From: Dysosmobacter welbionis
GTDB lineage: Bacteria > Bacillota > Clostridia > Oscillospirales > Oscillospiraceae
Assembly: GCF_005121165.3 (NCBI RefSeq)
Contig: NZ_CP034413.3
Coordinates: 2,542,001 to 2,606,000, forward strand
Direction: 5' to 3'
DNA length: 64,000 bases
The notes under the pieces were generated by a model. That model saw only the letters and a program-made list of their open reading frames with translations. It had not been told where the DNA came from and made no database searches. Shown here piece by piece: positions 25,323 to 33,396 of this stretch. The position numbers and the translations under genes are program-made. Each line of letters opens with the position of its first letter. The first letter of the stretch is position 1.

Positions 25323-26690
25323 ATGTATAACGACGAACACAATCTCTATCACTACACCTACCGGAAGGACGGCAGCGAGGCGGAGGCGCATCCGGCTCCC
25401 CAGCCCGGCCCGGTACAGGACCATAACAGCGGGCCGCAGCAGCCCGTGCAGGAGATGAAGCCTGTGAAGAAAAACCGCATTGGACTGAAGGTGACGGCCC
25501 TGGCCCTGTGCTGCGCCCTGCTGGGCGGCGCCGTGGGCGGCGGCATTGTCTGGGGCGTCGGCAGAAGCGGCGACGAGACCTCGGTCAACGTCAGCGGCCG
25601 CACCGTCAGTCAGGTCGCACTGAAAACCGTGGACGGCAAGACGGCGATGAGCGACGCGGAGGTTTACGCCGCCAATGTCAACAGCGTGGTGTCTATCAAT
25701 GTCACCGGGACCAACAGCAACAACTTCTTCGGCCAGCCGGTACAAACGGCATCCTCCGGCTCCGGCTTCATTCTCACCACGGATGGCTATATTGTCACCA
25801 ACTACCATGTGGTGGAGGACGCACAGACCGTGAAGGTCACCTTGTATAACGGCGATGAATACAACGCCCAGTATGTGGGCGGCGATGAGGACTACGACAT
25901 CGCGGTCATCAAGATCGAGGCCTCCGGCCTGCAGGCCGTCACCCTGGGCGACAGTGAGAAGCTGAATGTGGGCGACCGGGTTCTGGCCATTGGCAACCCC
26001 CTGGGGGACCTGACGTTCTCCATGAGCGGCGGCATGGTCTCCAGCGTGAACCGCACCATCAACGTGGACGGCACGCCCTTCAATATGATCCAGACCGATA
26101 CCTCCATCAACCCCGGCAACTCCGGCGGCCCGCTGCTGAACGGCTACGGTGAGGTGGTGGGTATCGTGTCCGCCAAATACTCCAGCTACGGCAGCTCCGG
26201 CGAGAGTGTGGAGGGCTTGGGCTTCGCTATCCCCATCAATGACGTCATCAGCATGATCCAGGACATCATGACCAACGGCTATGTGAGCAACAAGGCCTAT
26301 CTGGGCGCCACCATCGGCACCCTGACCAGCGGCATGGCCCAGCAGTACCGCTATGATATCAGCCAGGGTGCCTTCGTATACTCTGTGGAGGACGGCAGTC
26401 CGGCGGCTGCGGCGGGCCTGCAGTTGGGCGACGTTATCACCGCCATCGACGGCACGGAGATCACCTCCCTGGAGGACCTGACCGCCGCCAAGAAGGGCTA
26501 TGCGGCCGGCGATACCTCCACACTGACCGTCTACCGCCAGGGTGAGACCATCACTCTGGAGCTGACCTGGGGCGCCGTGTCTGCCGATCAGCAGTCCGCT
26601 GTGCAGGGCCAGACGGAGCAGGATCAGAACACCCAGAACGGCGGCGGGTACACCAATCCTTACGACCTCTTCGAGTACTTCTTCGGCTGA
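25323..26690 (+). CDS. htrA: HtrA/DegP-like membrane-anchored serine protease
   Basis: A 455-residue envelope protease. A cytoplasmic, Tyr/His/Pro-rich N-terminal tail (1-50) is followed by one membrane helix (~53-78), a trypsin-like S1C domain with His162 (TNYHVVED), Asp192 (DEDYDIAVIK) and Ser267 (NPGNSGGPL), and one PDZ domain (~330-420). The tail after PDZ is Gln/Asn-rich. It degrades or refolds damaged secreted proteins. ATG 25323 has AGGAGG upstream. The upstream 200 bases contain TTGACA at 25253 but I see no good -10 at the proper distance. It is monocistronic. Confidence 0.92.
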   Translation: MYNDEHNLYHYTYRKDGSEAEAHPAPQPGPVQDHNSGPQQPVQEMKPVKKNRIGLKVTALALCCALLGGAVGGGIVWGVGRSGDETSVNVSGRTVSQVALKTVDGKTAMSDAEVYAANVNSVVSINVTGTNSNNFFGQPVQTASSGSGFILTTDGYIVTNYHVVEDAQTVKVTLYNGDEYNAQYVGGDEDYDIAVIKIEASGLQAVTLGDSEKLNVGDRVLAIGNPLGDLTFSMSGGMVSSVNRTINVDGTPFNMIQTDTSINPGNSGGPLLNGYGEVVGIVSAKYSSYGSSGESVEGLGFAIPINDVISMIQDIMTNGYVSNKAYLGATIGTLTSGMAQQYRYDISQGAFVYSVEDGSPAAAAGLQLGDVITAIDGTEITSLEDLTAAKKGYAAGDTSTLTVYRQGETITLELTWGAVSADQQSAVQGQTEQDQNTQNGGGYTNPYDLFEYFFG

Positions 26691-26811
26691 TGGCGGGAGA
26701 CTCCCGCAGCCAGAAATAACTCTGCGGCCCGGTGGCGGCTCTGCGGCAGATGCTGCGGAAGGGCAAAAAGCCGCCGGATGCGGCGGGCGGCGGAGATTTC
26801 AGATAGAACGA

Positions 26812-26885
26812 AAAGGGCGCACCGCGGAACCGCGGTGCGCCTTTCCAGTATGGAAGCGGCGTCCATCGAAATGGACGCCGCTTCC
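26812..26885. terminator. Two adjacent hairpins between htrA and the small membrane gene
   Basis: The first perfect stem (26812-26843) has a T tract leftward and CTTT rightward. The second, an inverted repeat of about 14 bp (26852-26885), lacks a T tract. They separate two convergent transcripts. Confidence 0.55.
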
Positions 26886-26923
26886 GCACTGAATAAAAAT
26901 GAAGGGAGAGATGGAAAGCAGAA

Positions 26924-27049
26924 TCATTTGGAGGCAGGCTCCTCCTCTTTAGCAGACTGCTTGTTTTTGTGGGCCTTGATGGAGCTGTTGATGCAGCCCA
27001 GCGCCAAGACAGCAACGATTGCGAGCATCACATAGCCGCCGACTTCCAT
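26924..27049 (-). CDS. Small (41-residue) single-pass membrane protein
   Basis: ATG 27049 is preceded by AAGGAGG (27065-27059) at 9 bases, a strong start. The product begins MEVGGYVMLAIVAVLALGCI and continues with a charged Lys/Glu-rich tail, ending at TGA 26926-26924. It is a typical bacterial micro-membrane protein: one helix (about residues 6-22), no known domain. Four TTAACG-type repeats at 11-bp spacing lie upstream and overlap the expected -35, so it is probably activated by an OmpR-type regulator. It is followed leftward by hairpins. Function unknown. Confidence 0.65.
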   Translation of the reverse strand: MEVGGYVMLAIVAVLALGCINSSIKAHKNKQSAKEEEPASK

Positions 27050-27107
27050 GAGAGGACACCTCCTTCCCGATTCGGATTCGAGGATTTATTTACGAAAAGT
27101 TGTCATG

Positions 27108-27158
27108 AATATAAAAATATTAACGGATTCTTAACGACCTCTTAACGATATCTTAGCG
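27108..27158 (-). promoter_or_regulatory. Four 11-bp-periodic TTAACG repeats plus -10: OmpR/PhoP-type promoter
   Basis: On the plus strand TTAACG occurs at 27120, 27131 and 27142 and TTAGCG at 27153, exactly 11 bp apart. Leftward, TATATT (27113-27108) is placed 17 bases from the second repeat (27136-27131), so the repeats replace the -35. Tandem half-sites at 11-bp spacing are the binding pattern of OmpR/PhoB/PhoP regulators; TTAACA-like repeats are those of Bacillus PhoP. The downstream gene is the 41-residue membrane protein. Confidence 0.6.
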
Positions 27159-27170
27159 CCAATGAGCCAA

Positions 27171-27220
27171 AAAAGCAAGCCCCTTTTCGGAAAAATTTTT
27201 TGCGCTTTCCGAAAGGGGCT
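27171..27220 (-). terminator. Terminator of the Crp/Fnr gene
   Basis: A long near-perfect stem (27180-27194 with 27207-27220), followed leftward by six T (27170-27175 region). It directly follows the restored stop of the Crp/Fnr gene. Confidence 0.75.
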
Positions 27221-27869
27221 CAGTCCAGAAAATATCCCAGGGAGGCAAAGACCTCAGACAGCCGCTGGGGGCCAGAATCTCGATCCTGCGGTAAGACTGG
27301 CGGAGGATGCCGGCCTCCCGAAACTGTTTGAGGATGCGGGTGACGGAGACACGGCTCATACCGGTGATGGCCGCGATCTGCTCGTGGGTGTACGGAATGG
27401 AGGGACCGGAGCTGGCGCAGCAGGTGTGCAGGAAATAGGCCACCCGCTTGTCATCCTCCAGAAAGTGGGAACAGCAGATATAGTCGGACAGCATGGTGAT
27501 CCGCCGCACAAAATGGGCCATCAGGTCCTGGGGAGGATAGCCGTGCTCCTGCCACAGCTTCCAAAAGCGGTCTGCCGCCAGCAGATAGACCTCCGCCGGA
27601 GAGATGGCGGACACGCTGACCATGACCTTGGCGTGATACACCAGGGCGCTGCTGCCGAACAGATTGCCGGGTCCCAGGTAAAAGAGGGAGATCTCATCTC
27701 CGCTGGGACCGAGGCAGAAGGTGCGGAGCTGCCCCTTGACCAGAAAGCCTGCCTGTGCGGACAGCGCACCCTTTTCCAGCAGGACCTCGCCGCTGCGGTA
27801 CTGGCGTCTGACGCCGTATTTGACAAAAAGCTCCCCCACGTGGGGGCTGATCTGGATGTCGCCGGACAC
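27220..27869 (-). CDS. Crp/Fnr-family transcriptional regulator (one-base frameshift near the C terminus)
   Basis: A cyclic-nucleotide-binding-like beta barrel (~15-125: GAGE-type VLLEKGALSAQAGFLVKGQL, GDEISLFYLGPGNLFG) and a C-terminal winged helix (PYTHEQIAAITGMSRVSVTRILKQF). No FNR-type N-terminal cysteine cluster is visible. As written, the frame runs through the terminator into nonsense; one base added to the run 27267-27271 (five G, six needed) gives the ending LAPQRLSEVFASLGYFLD and a stop at 27222-27220 just before the terminator. Restored length is 216 residues. GTG 27869 has AAGGAGG upstream. It is divergent from a Tdh-like dehydrogenase with a palindrome between. Confidence 0.82.
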
Positions 27870-27956
27870 GGGGCATCCCGCCTCCTTTCCTGAGAGGATT
27901 CCATATCAACATCAACAAAAATAGTAGCAGATTTTCTCCCATTCCACAAGATGCAT

Positions 27957-27974
27957 TTGTATCACCTGTTACAA
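27957..27974. promoter_or_regulatory. Candidate Crp/Fnr-type operator
   Basis: TTGTATCACCTGTTACAA is an 18-bp imperfect palindrome (7 of 9 positions paired) placed between the divergent regulator gene and the Tdh-like gene. Its size and symmetry suit a Crp/Fnr dimer. Confidence 0.45.
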
Positions 27975-28069
27975 TCTGGCCGCCGGCTCTCCCTTTACAA
28001 TAAGCATATCCCGACTGAGCGGCTCGGTCAGAATGCCGCGCGGCGCGGATCAAAAAGGAGGAGCTGACA

Positions 28070-29119
28070 ATGAAGGATACCATGTGCGGCCTTGTCAAGG
28101 AGGTCAACGCCCCGTCCGGCCTGGTCTATCACACTGACCTGTCGATCCCGGAGATCAATGACGATGAAGTCCTCATCAAGGTCCACTGCTCGGCCATCTG
28201 CGGCACGGATCTGCACATCATGGAATGGGACGAGTGGTCCCAGAAGCGGATCAAGGCCCCCGTTACCGTGGGCCATGAGACAGCCGGCGAGATCGTGGCG
28301 GTGGGAAAAAACGTCACGGAGCGCAAGGTGGGCGACCGGGTGTCCTGCGAGTCCCATATTCCCTGCGGCGAGTGCTATTTCTGCAAGAACGGGATGCCAC
28401 ACATCTGCAAGAACGTGAAGCTGTTCGGCTGCACCCAGAACGGAGCCTTCGCCGAATACGCCAAGATCCGCTGGGACTGCACGTTCCTGTTGGAGGATGA
28501 CGTCACCGACGAGGCGGCCTGCATGTTCGAGCCCATGGGCGCTGGGATTCACGGCGTGGAGGCGGCGGAGGTCAACGGAAAGACCGTGCTGGTCAGCGGC
28601 TGCGGCCCCATCGGTCTGACAGCCATCAGCGCCAGCAAGACCTTCGGCGCTGTCAAGGTCATCGCCTGCGACCTGATCGATGAGAAGCTGGAGGTGGCCA
28701 AGAAGATGGGCGCCGACGCGGTGCTCAACAGCGCCAAGTGCGACCTGCCGGCGGAGGTCAGGACTCTGACCGGCGGCGTGGGCGTGGACGCGGCCATCGA
28801 CATCACCGGCGCGGAGCCCGCCCTCAACAGCGCCCTCAAGTGCCTGCGGGCTGCGGGCCGTCTGGTGTGCGTGGGACTGCCCACCAAGCCCATCACCTTC
28901 CACGACATGACCGACGACCTGGTCTATCGGGAGGTCCAGCTGACCGGCGTCTCCGGACGGAAGATCTGGGAGACCTGGGAGGACTTCGCCAAGGTCATGA
29001 AGGGACCCTATTTCAAGCTGGATCAGGTCATCGGTGGCCGCTTCCCCATGAAGGACTTTGAGGCCGCTCTGGCGCAGATCCACAGCGGCGTGCCCGGCAA
29101 GATGATCCTGTATCCCTGA
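28070..29119 (+). CDS. Zinc-dependent alcohol/threonine-type dehydrogenase
   Basis: A 349-residue medium-chain dehydrogenase. Catalytic zinc ligands: Cys in AICGTDLH, and the GHE motif VGHETAGEI; structural zinc: CGECYFCKNGMPHIC. NAD binding: VSGCGPIGLTAISASK. The pattern is closest to the L-threonine 3-dehydrogenase/sorbitol dehydrogenase branch, but the substrate is not certain. ATG 28070 follows AAGGAGG. It is monocistronic and divergent from the Crp/Fnr gene; a palindrome 83-113 bases upstream suggests that this regulator controls it. Confidence 0.85.
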   Translation: MKDTMCGLVKEVNAPSGLVYHTDLSIPEINDDEVLIKVHCSAICGTDLHIMEWDEWSQKRIKAPVTVGHETAGEIVAVGKNVTERKVGDRVSCESHIPCGECYFCKNGMPHICKNVKLFGCTQNGAFAEYAKIRWDCTFLLEDDVTDEAACMFEPMGAGIHGVEAAEVNGKTVLVSGCGPIGLTAISASKTFGAVKVIACDLIDEKLEVAKKMGADAVLNSAKCDLPAEVRTLTGGVGVDAAIDITGAEPALNSALKCLRAAGRLVCVGLPTKPITFHDMTDDLVYREVQLTGVSGRKIWETWEDFAKVMKGPYFKLDQVIGGRFPMKDFEAALAQIHSGVPGKMILYP

Positions 29120-29204
29120 TCCCGCCCCGCAGAACAGGCAGGAGGAGACTGTGCCCATTCTGCGGCGGACCCTGACCCGGCCCGGAGATGCTGAACGATC
29201 CTGA

Positions 29205-29235
29205 AACACCCCCGCCGCATCGCGGCGGGGGTGTT
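29205..29235. terminator. Hairpin between convergent genes
   Basis: A 14-bp stem (29205-29218 with 29222-29235) with only short T stretches. Probably a shared terminator. Confidence 0.55.
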
Positions 29236-29240
29236 CTGCG

Positions 29241-29435
29241 TCAGTCCGGCAGATGGAAGATATCCTCCACAGGGGTTTTCAGCAGCCGGGCCAGCCGCAT
29301 GGCCAGCCCCAGGGTGGGATCGTACTTGTTGTTCTCAATGGCGTTGATGGTTTGGCGGGTGACGCCCAGCTCCCGTGCCAGGTCCTCCTGCCGGAGCCCC
29401 GCCGCCTTCCGCAGCTCCCGAATCCGGTTTTCCAT
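29241..29435 (-). CDS. Small XRE-family HTH regulator
   Basis: A 64-residue stand-alone Cro/CI domain (MENRIRELRKAAGLRQEDLA, VTRQTINAIENNKYDP, LARLLKTPVEDIF). Such proteins are typically encoded beside a small membrane protein whose gene they control. Its start is 3 bases after the stop of the upstream 101-residue membrane protein gene, so the two form an operon, and autoregulation is likely. Confidence 0.82.
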   Translation of the reverse strand: MENRIRELRKAAGLRQEDLARELGVTRQTINAIENNKYDPTLGLAMRLARLLKTPVEDIFHLPD

Positions 29436-29438
29436 AGC

Positions 29439-29744
29439 TCACAGCCCCGCGCACCGCAGCAGCAGGCCGAAGGCCAGCAGGAAGACTACCAGCAGCGGGA
29501 CATACAGCAGGAAGCTCCTGGCGCCGTCCCGGTCCCCGGCGCGCCATCTCCCCACCTGCAGGGCCAGAAAATACAGGAGATTCTGAAAGATCAACAGGTA
29601 CATGGGCGCGGTGACGCGGCCGGTCTGGACGCAGTCCCAGATCCCCCATATAAACAGGGCCATCACCGTGAAGAACCAGGCCACCCGGATGGCGTTCAGG
29701 GAGAGGTGAAGTTCCATCTCATCCATGTTCCGAAAGAATTTCAT
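29439..29744 (-). CDS. Small multi-pass membrane protein paired with XRE regulator
   Basis: A 101-residue protein with three hydrophobic helices (about residues 21-38, 46-62 and 80-98) and a short charged N terminus (MKFFRNMDEMELHLS). ATG 29744 has AAGGAGG 7 bases upstream, which decides against the longer upstream frame. It precedes the 64-residue XRE gene. I do not recognise a named family; membrane protein plus small XRE pairs are widespread in Bacillota. Confidence 0.7.
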   Translation of the reverse strand: MKFFRNMDEMELHLSLNAIRVAWFFTVMALFIWGIWDCVQTGRVTAPMYLLIFQNLLYFLALQVGRWRAGDRDGARSFLLYVPLLVVFLLAFGLLLRCAGL

Positions 29745-29945
29745 AGAACTGCCTCCTTGCTTTGAATTGTCAAGTTCTTTTGACATTTTTAGAATAGTAC
29801 GGCAGATGCGAAATGTCAATAGTGTTTTACATTTTTGCAAAGAGGATAGAAAAACGTCGGGGAACGCAGGCTGACCCTTGCACTTTTGGGCCTGAAATGG
29901 TACAATAATTGTCCGAAAATATCAGCAAGGGAGAGCGCTGCTTTT

Positions 29946-31037
29946 ATGAAATTAGGAATCGTGGGTCTGCCCAATGTGGGCAAATCGACCCTGTTCAACG
30001 CCATCACCAACGCCGGCGCCGAGAGCGCCAACTATCCGTTCTGCACCATCGACCCCAACGTGGGCATGGTAGCGGTGCCGGACGAGCGGCTGGACAAGCT
30101 GGCGGAGATGTATCAGCCGGATAAGAAGACCCCGGCGGTCATCGAATTCGTGGACATCGCCGGACTGGTGAAGGGCGCCAGCAAGGGCGAGGGCCTGGGC
30201 AACAAGTTCCTGGCCAACATCCGGGAGACCGACGCCATCGTCCACGTGGTCCGCTGCTTTGACGACGAGAACGTCATTCACGTGGAGGGCAGCACGGACC
30301 CCAGGCGGGACATCGACATCATCAACATGGAGCTGGTGATGGCGGACCTGGAGATGGTCCAGCGCCGGGTGGAGAAGGCCACGAAAGCCCTGAAGGGCGA
30401 CAAGAAGTTCCAGCATGAGGTGGACGTGTTCACCGCACTGCAGAAGCATCTGGACGGGGGCAATCTGGCCCGGACCTTTGCCTGTGACGAGGACGACGCG
30501 GCCCTGATCGCCACCTCCGACCTGCTGACCCTGAAGCCTGTGATCTACGCCGCCAACACCGACGAGGCGGGCTTCGCCGATCTGGAGCATAACCAGTACT
30601 ACCAGCAGGTGAAGGCCATTGCCGACGCGGAGGACAGCCAGGTGCTGCCCATCTGCGCCAAGATGGAGCAGGACATCGCCGAGCTGGAGGGCGAGGAGAA
30701 GCTGATGTTTCTGGAGGAGCTGGGAGTGGAGGAGTCCGGCCTGGACCGGCTCATCAAGTGCTCCTACGCTCTGCTGGGCCTGATCTCCTTCCTGACCTAC
30801 GGCAAGGACGAGTGCCGGGCCTGGACCATCAAGAAGGGCACCAAGGCCCCCCAAGCCGCCGGCAAGATCCACTCCGACATCGAGCGGGGCTTCATCCGGG
30901 CGGAGGTCATCGCATACGATGACATGATCGCCTGCGGCAGCGTCAACGCCGCCAAGGAGAAAGGGCTGCTCCGCAGCGAGGGCAAGGAGTATGTGGTTCA
31001 GGACGGAGACATGGTCTACTTCCGGTTCAACGTATGA
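29946..31037 (+). CDS. ychF: Redox-regulated ATPase/GTPase YchF
   Basis: A 363-residue Obg-family P-loop ATPase that binds ribosomes. G1 is [16 protein letters not shown]3 is [17 protein letters not shown]; the G4 position has the non-canonical wording expected for YchF, which prefers ATP. A coiled-coil middle and the C-terminal TGS-like domain ([26 protein letters not shown]) complete it. The length is standard. ATG 29946 was chosen from the universal [14 protein letters not shown] start. The next gene overlaps by 4 bases. Confidence 0.95.
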   Translation: MKLGIVGLPNVGKSTLFNAITNAGAESANYPFCTIDPNVGMVAVPDERLDKLAEMYQPDKKTPAVIEFVDIAGLVKGASKGEGLGNKFLANIRETDAIVHVVRCFDDENVIHVEGSTDPRRDIDIINMELVMADLEMVQRRVEKATKALKGDKKFQHEVDVFTALQKHLDGGNLARTFACDEDDAALIATSDLLTLKPVIYAANTDEAGFADLEHNQYYQQVKAIADAEDSQVLPICAKMEQDIAELEGEEKLMFLEELGVEESGLDRLIKCSYALLGLISFLTYGKDECRAWTIKKGTKAPQAAGKIHSDIERGFIRAEVIAYDDMIACGSVNAAKEKGLLRSEGKEYVVQDGDMVYFRFNV

Positions 31038-31240
31038 TGACGGAGGCGGAGAGACTGGCGGCCTATGACCGCATGTACGCCGACCTGCTGAAGGAACGGG
31101 ACAAGGTCCTGGCGGACATGGACAAGCTCCGCGCCGCGGGAAGGAATCGGGGAACCACCTACCAGCAGCTGTTGGCCCAGAAGCTGACGGTTCAGAACCT
31201 GATCGGCCGGTTTGAGATCTACGGAATCAAAGAAGTGTGA
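31034..31240 (+). CDS. Small hypothetical protein translationally coupled to ychF
   Basis: A 68-residue, highly charged, soluble protein, probably all alpha-helical and partly coiled-coil (EAERLAAYDRMYADLLKERD). ATG 31034 overlaps the ychF stop in ATGATGA context. No domain recognised. A terminator follows at 31246-31274, so it is the last gene of a two-gene operon. Coupling to ychF suggests a ribosome-related role, which is inference. Confidence 0.65.
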   Translation: MMTEAERLAAYDRMYADLLKERDKVLADMDKLRAAGRNRGTTYQQLLAQKLTVQNLIGRFEIYGIKEV

Positions 31241-31245
31241 GGGAC

Positions 31246-31274
31246 AGGCAGGCGCAAATGCGCCTGCCTGTTTT
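31246..31274 (+). terminator. Terminator of the ychF operon
   Basis: A 10-bp stem (31246-31255 with 31260-31269), loop AAAT, followed by GTTTT. Confidence 0.8.
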
Positions 31275-31398
31275 GCCTGCGGAGAGGGATCTCCTGACGG
31301 CAGGCCGGTCCCATGGGCAAAAGGGACCGGGCGTCTGGCAGGACAGCATTCCATATAGCGGGCGGCCGTCCGCTGTCCGGCAGAAAAATTCCCAGGGG

Positions 31399-31426
31399 GA
31401 AACATTTCGGCCCGCCCCGGCGTATA
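31399..31426 (+). promoter_or_regulatory. Candidate autoregulated ECF promoter
   Basis: GAAACA (31399-31404), 16 bases, CGTATA (31421-31426), 43 bases before the sigma ATG. A palindrome TTGAAAGCGCTTTTCAA at 31431-31447 follows it directly. Confidence 0.45.
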
Positions 31427-31468
31427 TAGGTTGAAAGCGCTTTTCAAACGAGAGAAAGGAGGCATTGC

Positions 31469-32007
31469 ATGGAAGAGGCTGAAATCCTGCTGCGCAATGC
31501 CATGGAACACCACGGTGCCGCCGTCTACCGGCTGGCCCTGTGCCGGATGCAGAGCGTCCAGGACGCAGAGGACGTGTACCAGGACGTGTTTCTCCGGCTG
31601 CTGGGCCAGGAGGCATCTGCCTGGGACGGGGAGCATCTGCGGGCCTGGCTGCTGCGGTGCACGGTGAACCGGTGCCATGACCTGCACCGCTTCCGCCTGC
31701 GGCGTCCGGTGCTGGCGCTGGCGGACCTGCCGGAGACGGCCGCGGAAGCGGACAGCGGCGCCGCAGAGCTGTGGGACGCAGTGGCCCACCTGCCGGAAAA
31801 GCTGCGCGTCCCCATCCACCTGTATTATGCCGAGGGATATTCCACGGAGGAGATCGCCGGGCTGCTGGACATTCCGGCGGCCACAGTCCGCACCCGGCTC
31901 CGCCGGGCCCGAAAAAGACTCAAAGACCTGCTGGGAGGAGACGACCATGAAGAAGAACGACTATCAGAATTTGATGGAGCATATCCAGCCCCCGCCGGGC
32001 TGAATGA
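31469..32007 (+). CDS. ECF-type RNA polymerase sigma factor (one-base frameshift near its end)
   Basis: Region 2: MQSVQDAEDVYQDVFLRLL, with the LRAWLLRCTVNRCHD helix; region 4: LPEKLRVPIHLYYAEGYSTEEIAGLLDI and ATVRTRLRRARKRLKDLL. In this sequence the frame runs on into the partner protein because one base is missing near 31996-32000. With it restored, sigma stops at TGA 32005-32007 (179 residues) and overlaps the partner gene by about 60 bases. ATG 31469 follows AAAGGAGG. The candidate GAAACA-N16-CGTATA promoter upstream suggests self-activation. Confidence 0.83.
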
Positions 32008-33324
32008 CCGGGTGCTGTCCGCCGCCCGGCAGACGGCGGGAGCGCAGAAGGAGACGACCGGCCCCAAACATCTGGCGCCCGGAAAGCGGCGCCCGGTGCT
32101 CCGGGCGGCAGTATGCGCCGCCTGTGCACTGGCGCTGGTGGTAGGTTCTGTAACGCTGGGGCCCATTGGCGGCGGAGAGCCCGGAGAGAGCGGCGCGCCG
32201 GTAACAGCCCTGCCCAGCTTCTCCTTCGGCCTGACGGCTTATGCCGCTGACACGGGGGAGCGTTACGAGGCGAACGCCAACGGGGGGCTGGCCTTCAGCA
32301 CAGCCGGTCAAGTCTCCTGGTCTGCCGAGGGCGGCCACTACACCGGCTGTCTGTTCCAGGTGACCGGGGAGAACATTCGAACCATTTCCCTTGCCATTGA
32401 CCGAGAGGCGCTGTACCGCAGCAGAACTCTGACCAACCTCTCCAGAGAAGAGGTGCAGAACTATCTCGATGCCGAGGCCAACGGCACGGAGTACCGGCTT
32501 TCCAGCGGCGAAGGAGTGATCCATGCCGTTTATGGCGAGGAGGAAGAGGGGCCCCTGACCATGGAGGTGGTGACGGATCTGGGCGCTGCCGTCACGGAGG
32601 GCTATGACCCGGAGGTGCGCTATGGATTCCTGATTCCGGACACCGGCGATATCGACTGGGACAGGGATCCCCGGGTGGCGAATCAGGAGAGCATCGACCG
32701 GATGGACGGCGCTCGGCTGACGGTGACGGTGACCTTCACTGACGGTTCGGAGCAGACCAAGACCTACACGCTGTCCACAGGGCGGCTGAAGGTGGAATAT
32801 GACGCAAACAGCCCCGGCGGGATCCTCCTGCCCCAGCTGGCCGGTGATGAAGACCCGTGGCTCTACGGCGTCTATGCGGTGGATGAGACGGCCAGCCGTT
32901 TCCTCCAGTGGCCGGTGCAGGGAGCCAACACCATCAGCCTCTCCAACCCCTATGGTACCCCCGGTGGCAGCCGGGCGGCAAGACCTGTGAAACTCACACC
33001 GGAATCGACATTGCCGCGCCGGAGGGCGAGGCAGTCCTGGCCGCAGCGGGCGGCACTGTGGTGGAGTCCGGCTATGACGTGGAGCGAGGCAATTATGTGG
33101 TGATCGACCACGGGGACGGCCTTTCTACCCTATATGGCCAGTGCCGGGACTTTACGGTGGAGGAGGGCGACACCGTCCGGGCCGGGGAGATGATCGGTGC
33201 CGTGGGGAAGACCGGCATGGCAACAGGGGCCCATCTCCACTTTGAGGTCCGCCAGGACGGAGAGCCCCAGAACCCGGTGGCCTATTTTGACAGCGACGTG
33301 CGGGACACCCTCCGCATGGGCTGA
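31947..33324 (+). CDS. Membrane partner of ECF sigma factor with C-terminal M23 peptidase domain (two one-base frameshifts)
   Basis: Begins at ATG 31947 (GGAGGAG upstream) with a short cytoplasmic segment (MKKNDYQNLMEHIQPPPG, then LNDRVLSAARQ). One membrane helix follows (around residues 52-73), then an external DUF4179-like region, and finally an M23/LytM zinc-endopeptidase domain with HTGIDIAAPEG and GAHLHFEVRQDG (HxxxD and HxH motifs). Two single-base losses split it: near 31996-32000, and at the C run 32958-32962 (five C, six needed, giving YGTPRWQPGGKTCETH). Restored length is 459 residues. A sigma partner carrying a peptidoglycan-hydrolase-type domain suggests cell-wall sensing or a regulated hydrolase. 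Peptidase activity is not proven. Confidence 0.72.
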
Positions 33325-33348
33325 CCGGTCCTCTGTGAAAAGAACAGT

Positions 33349-33388
33349 GAGCGCGGCGCGGAATTTGTTCCGCGCCGCGCTCGTTTTC
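33349..33388. terminator. Terminator between convergent genes
   Basis: A 15-bp stem (33349-33363 with 33368-33382), followed by GTTTT. Confidence 0.8.
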
Positions 33389-33396
33389 GGCTGGGG

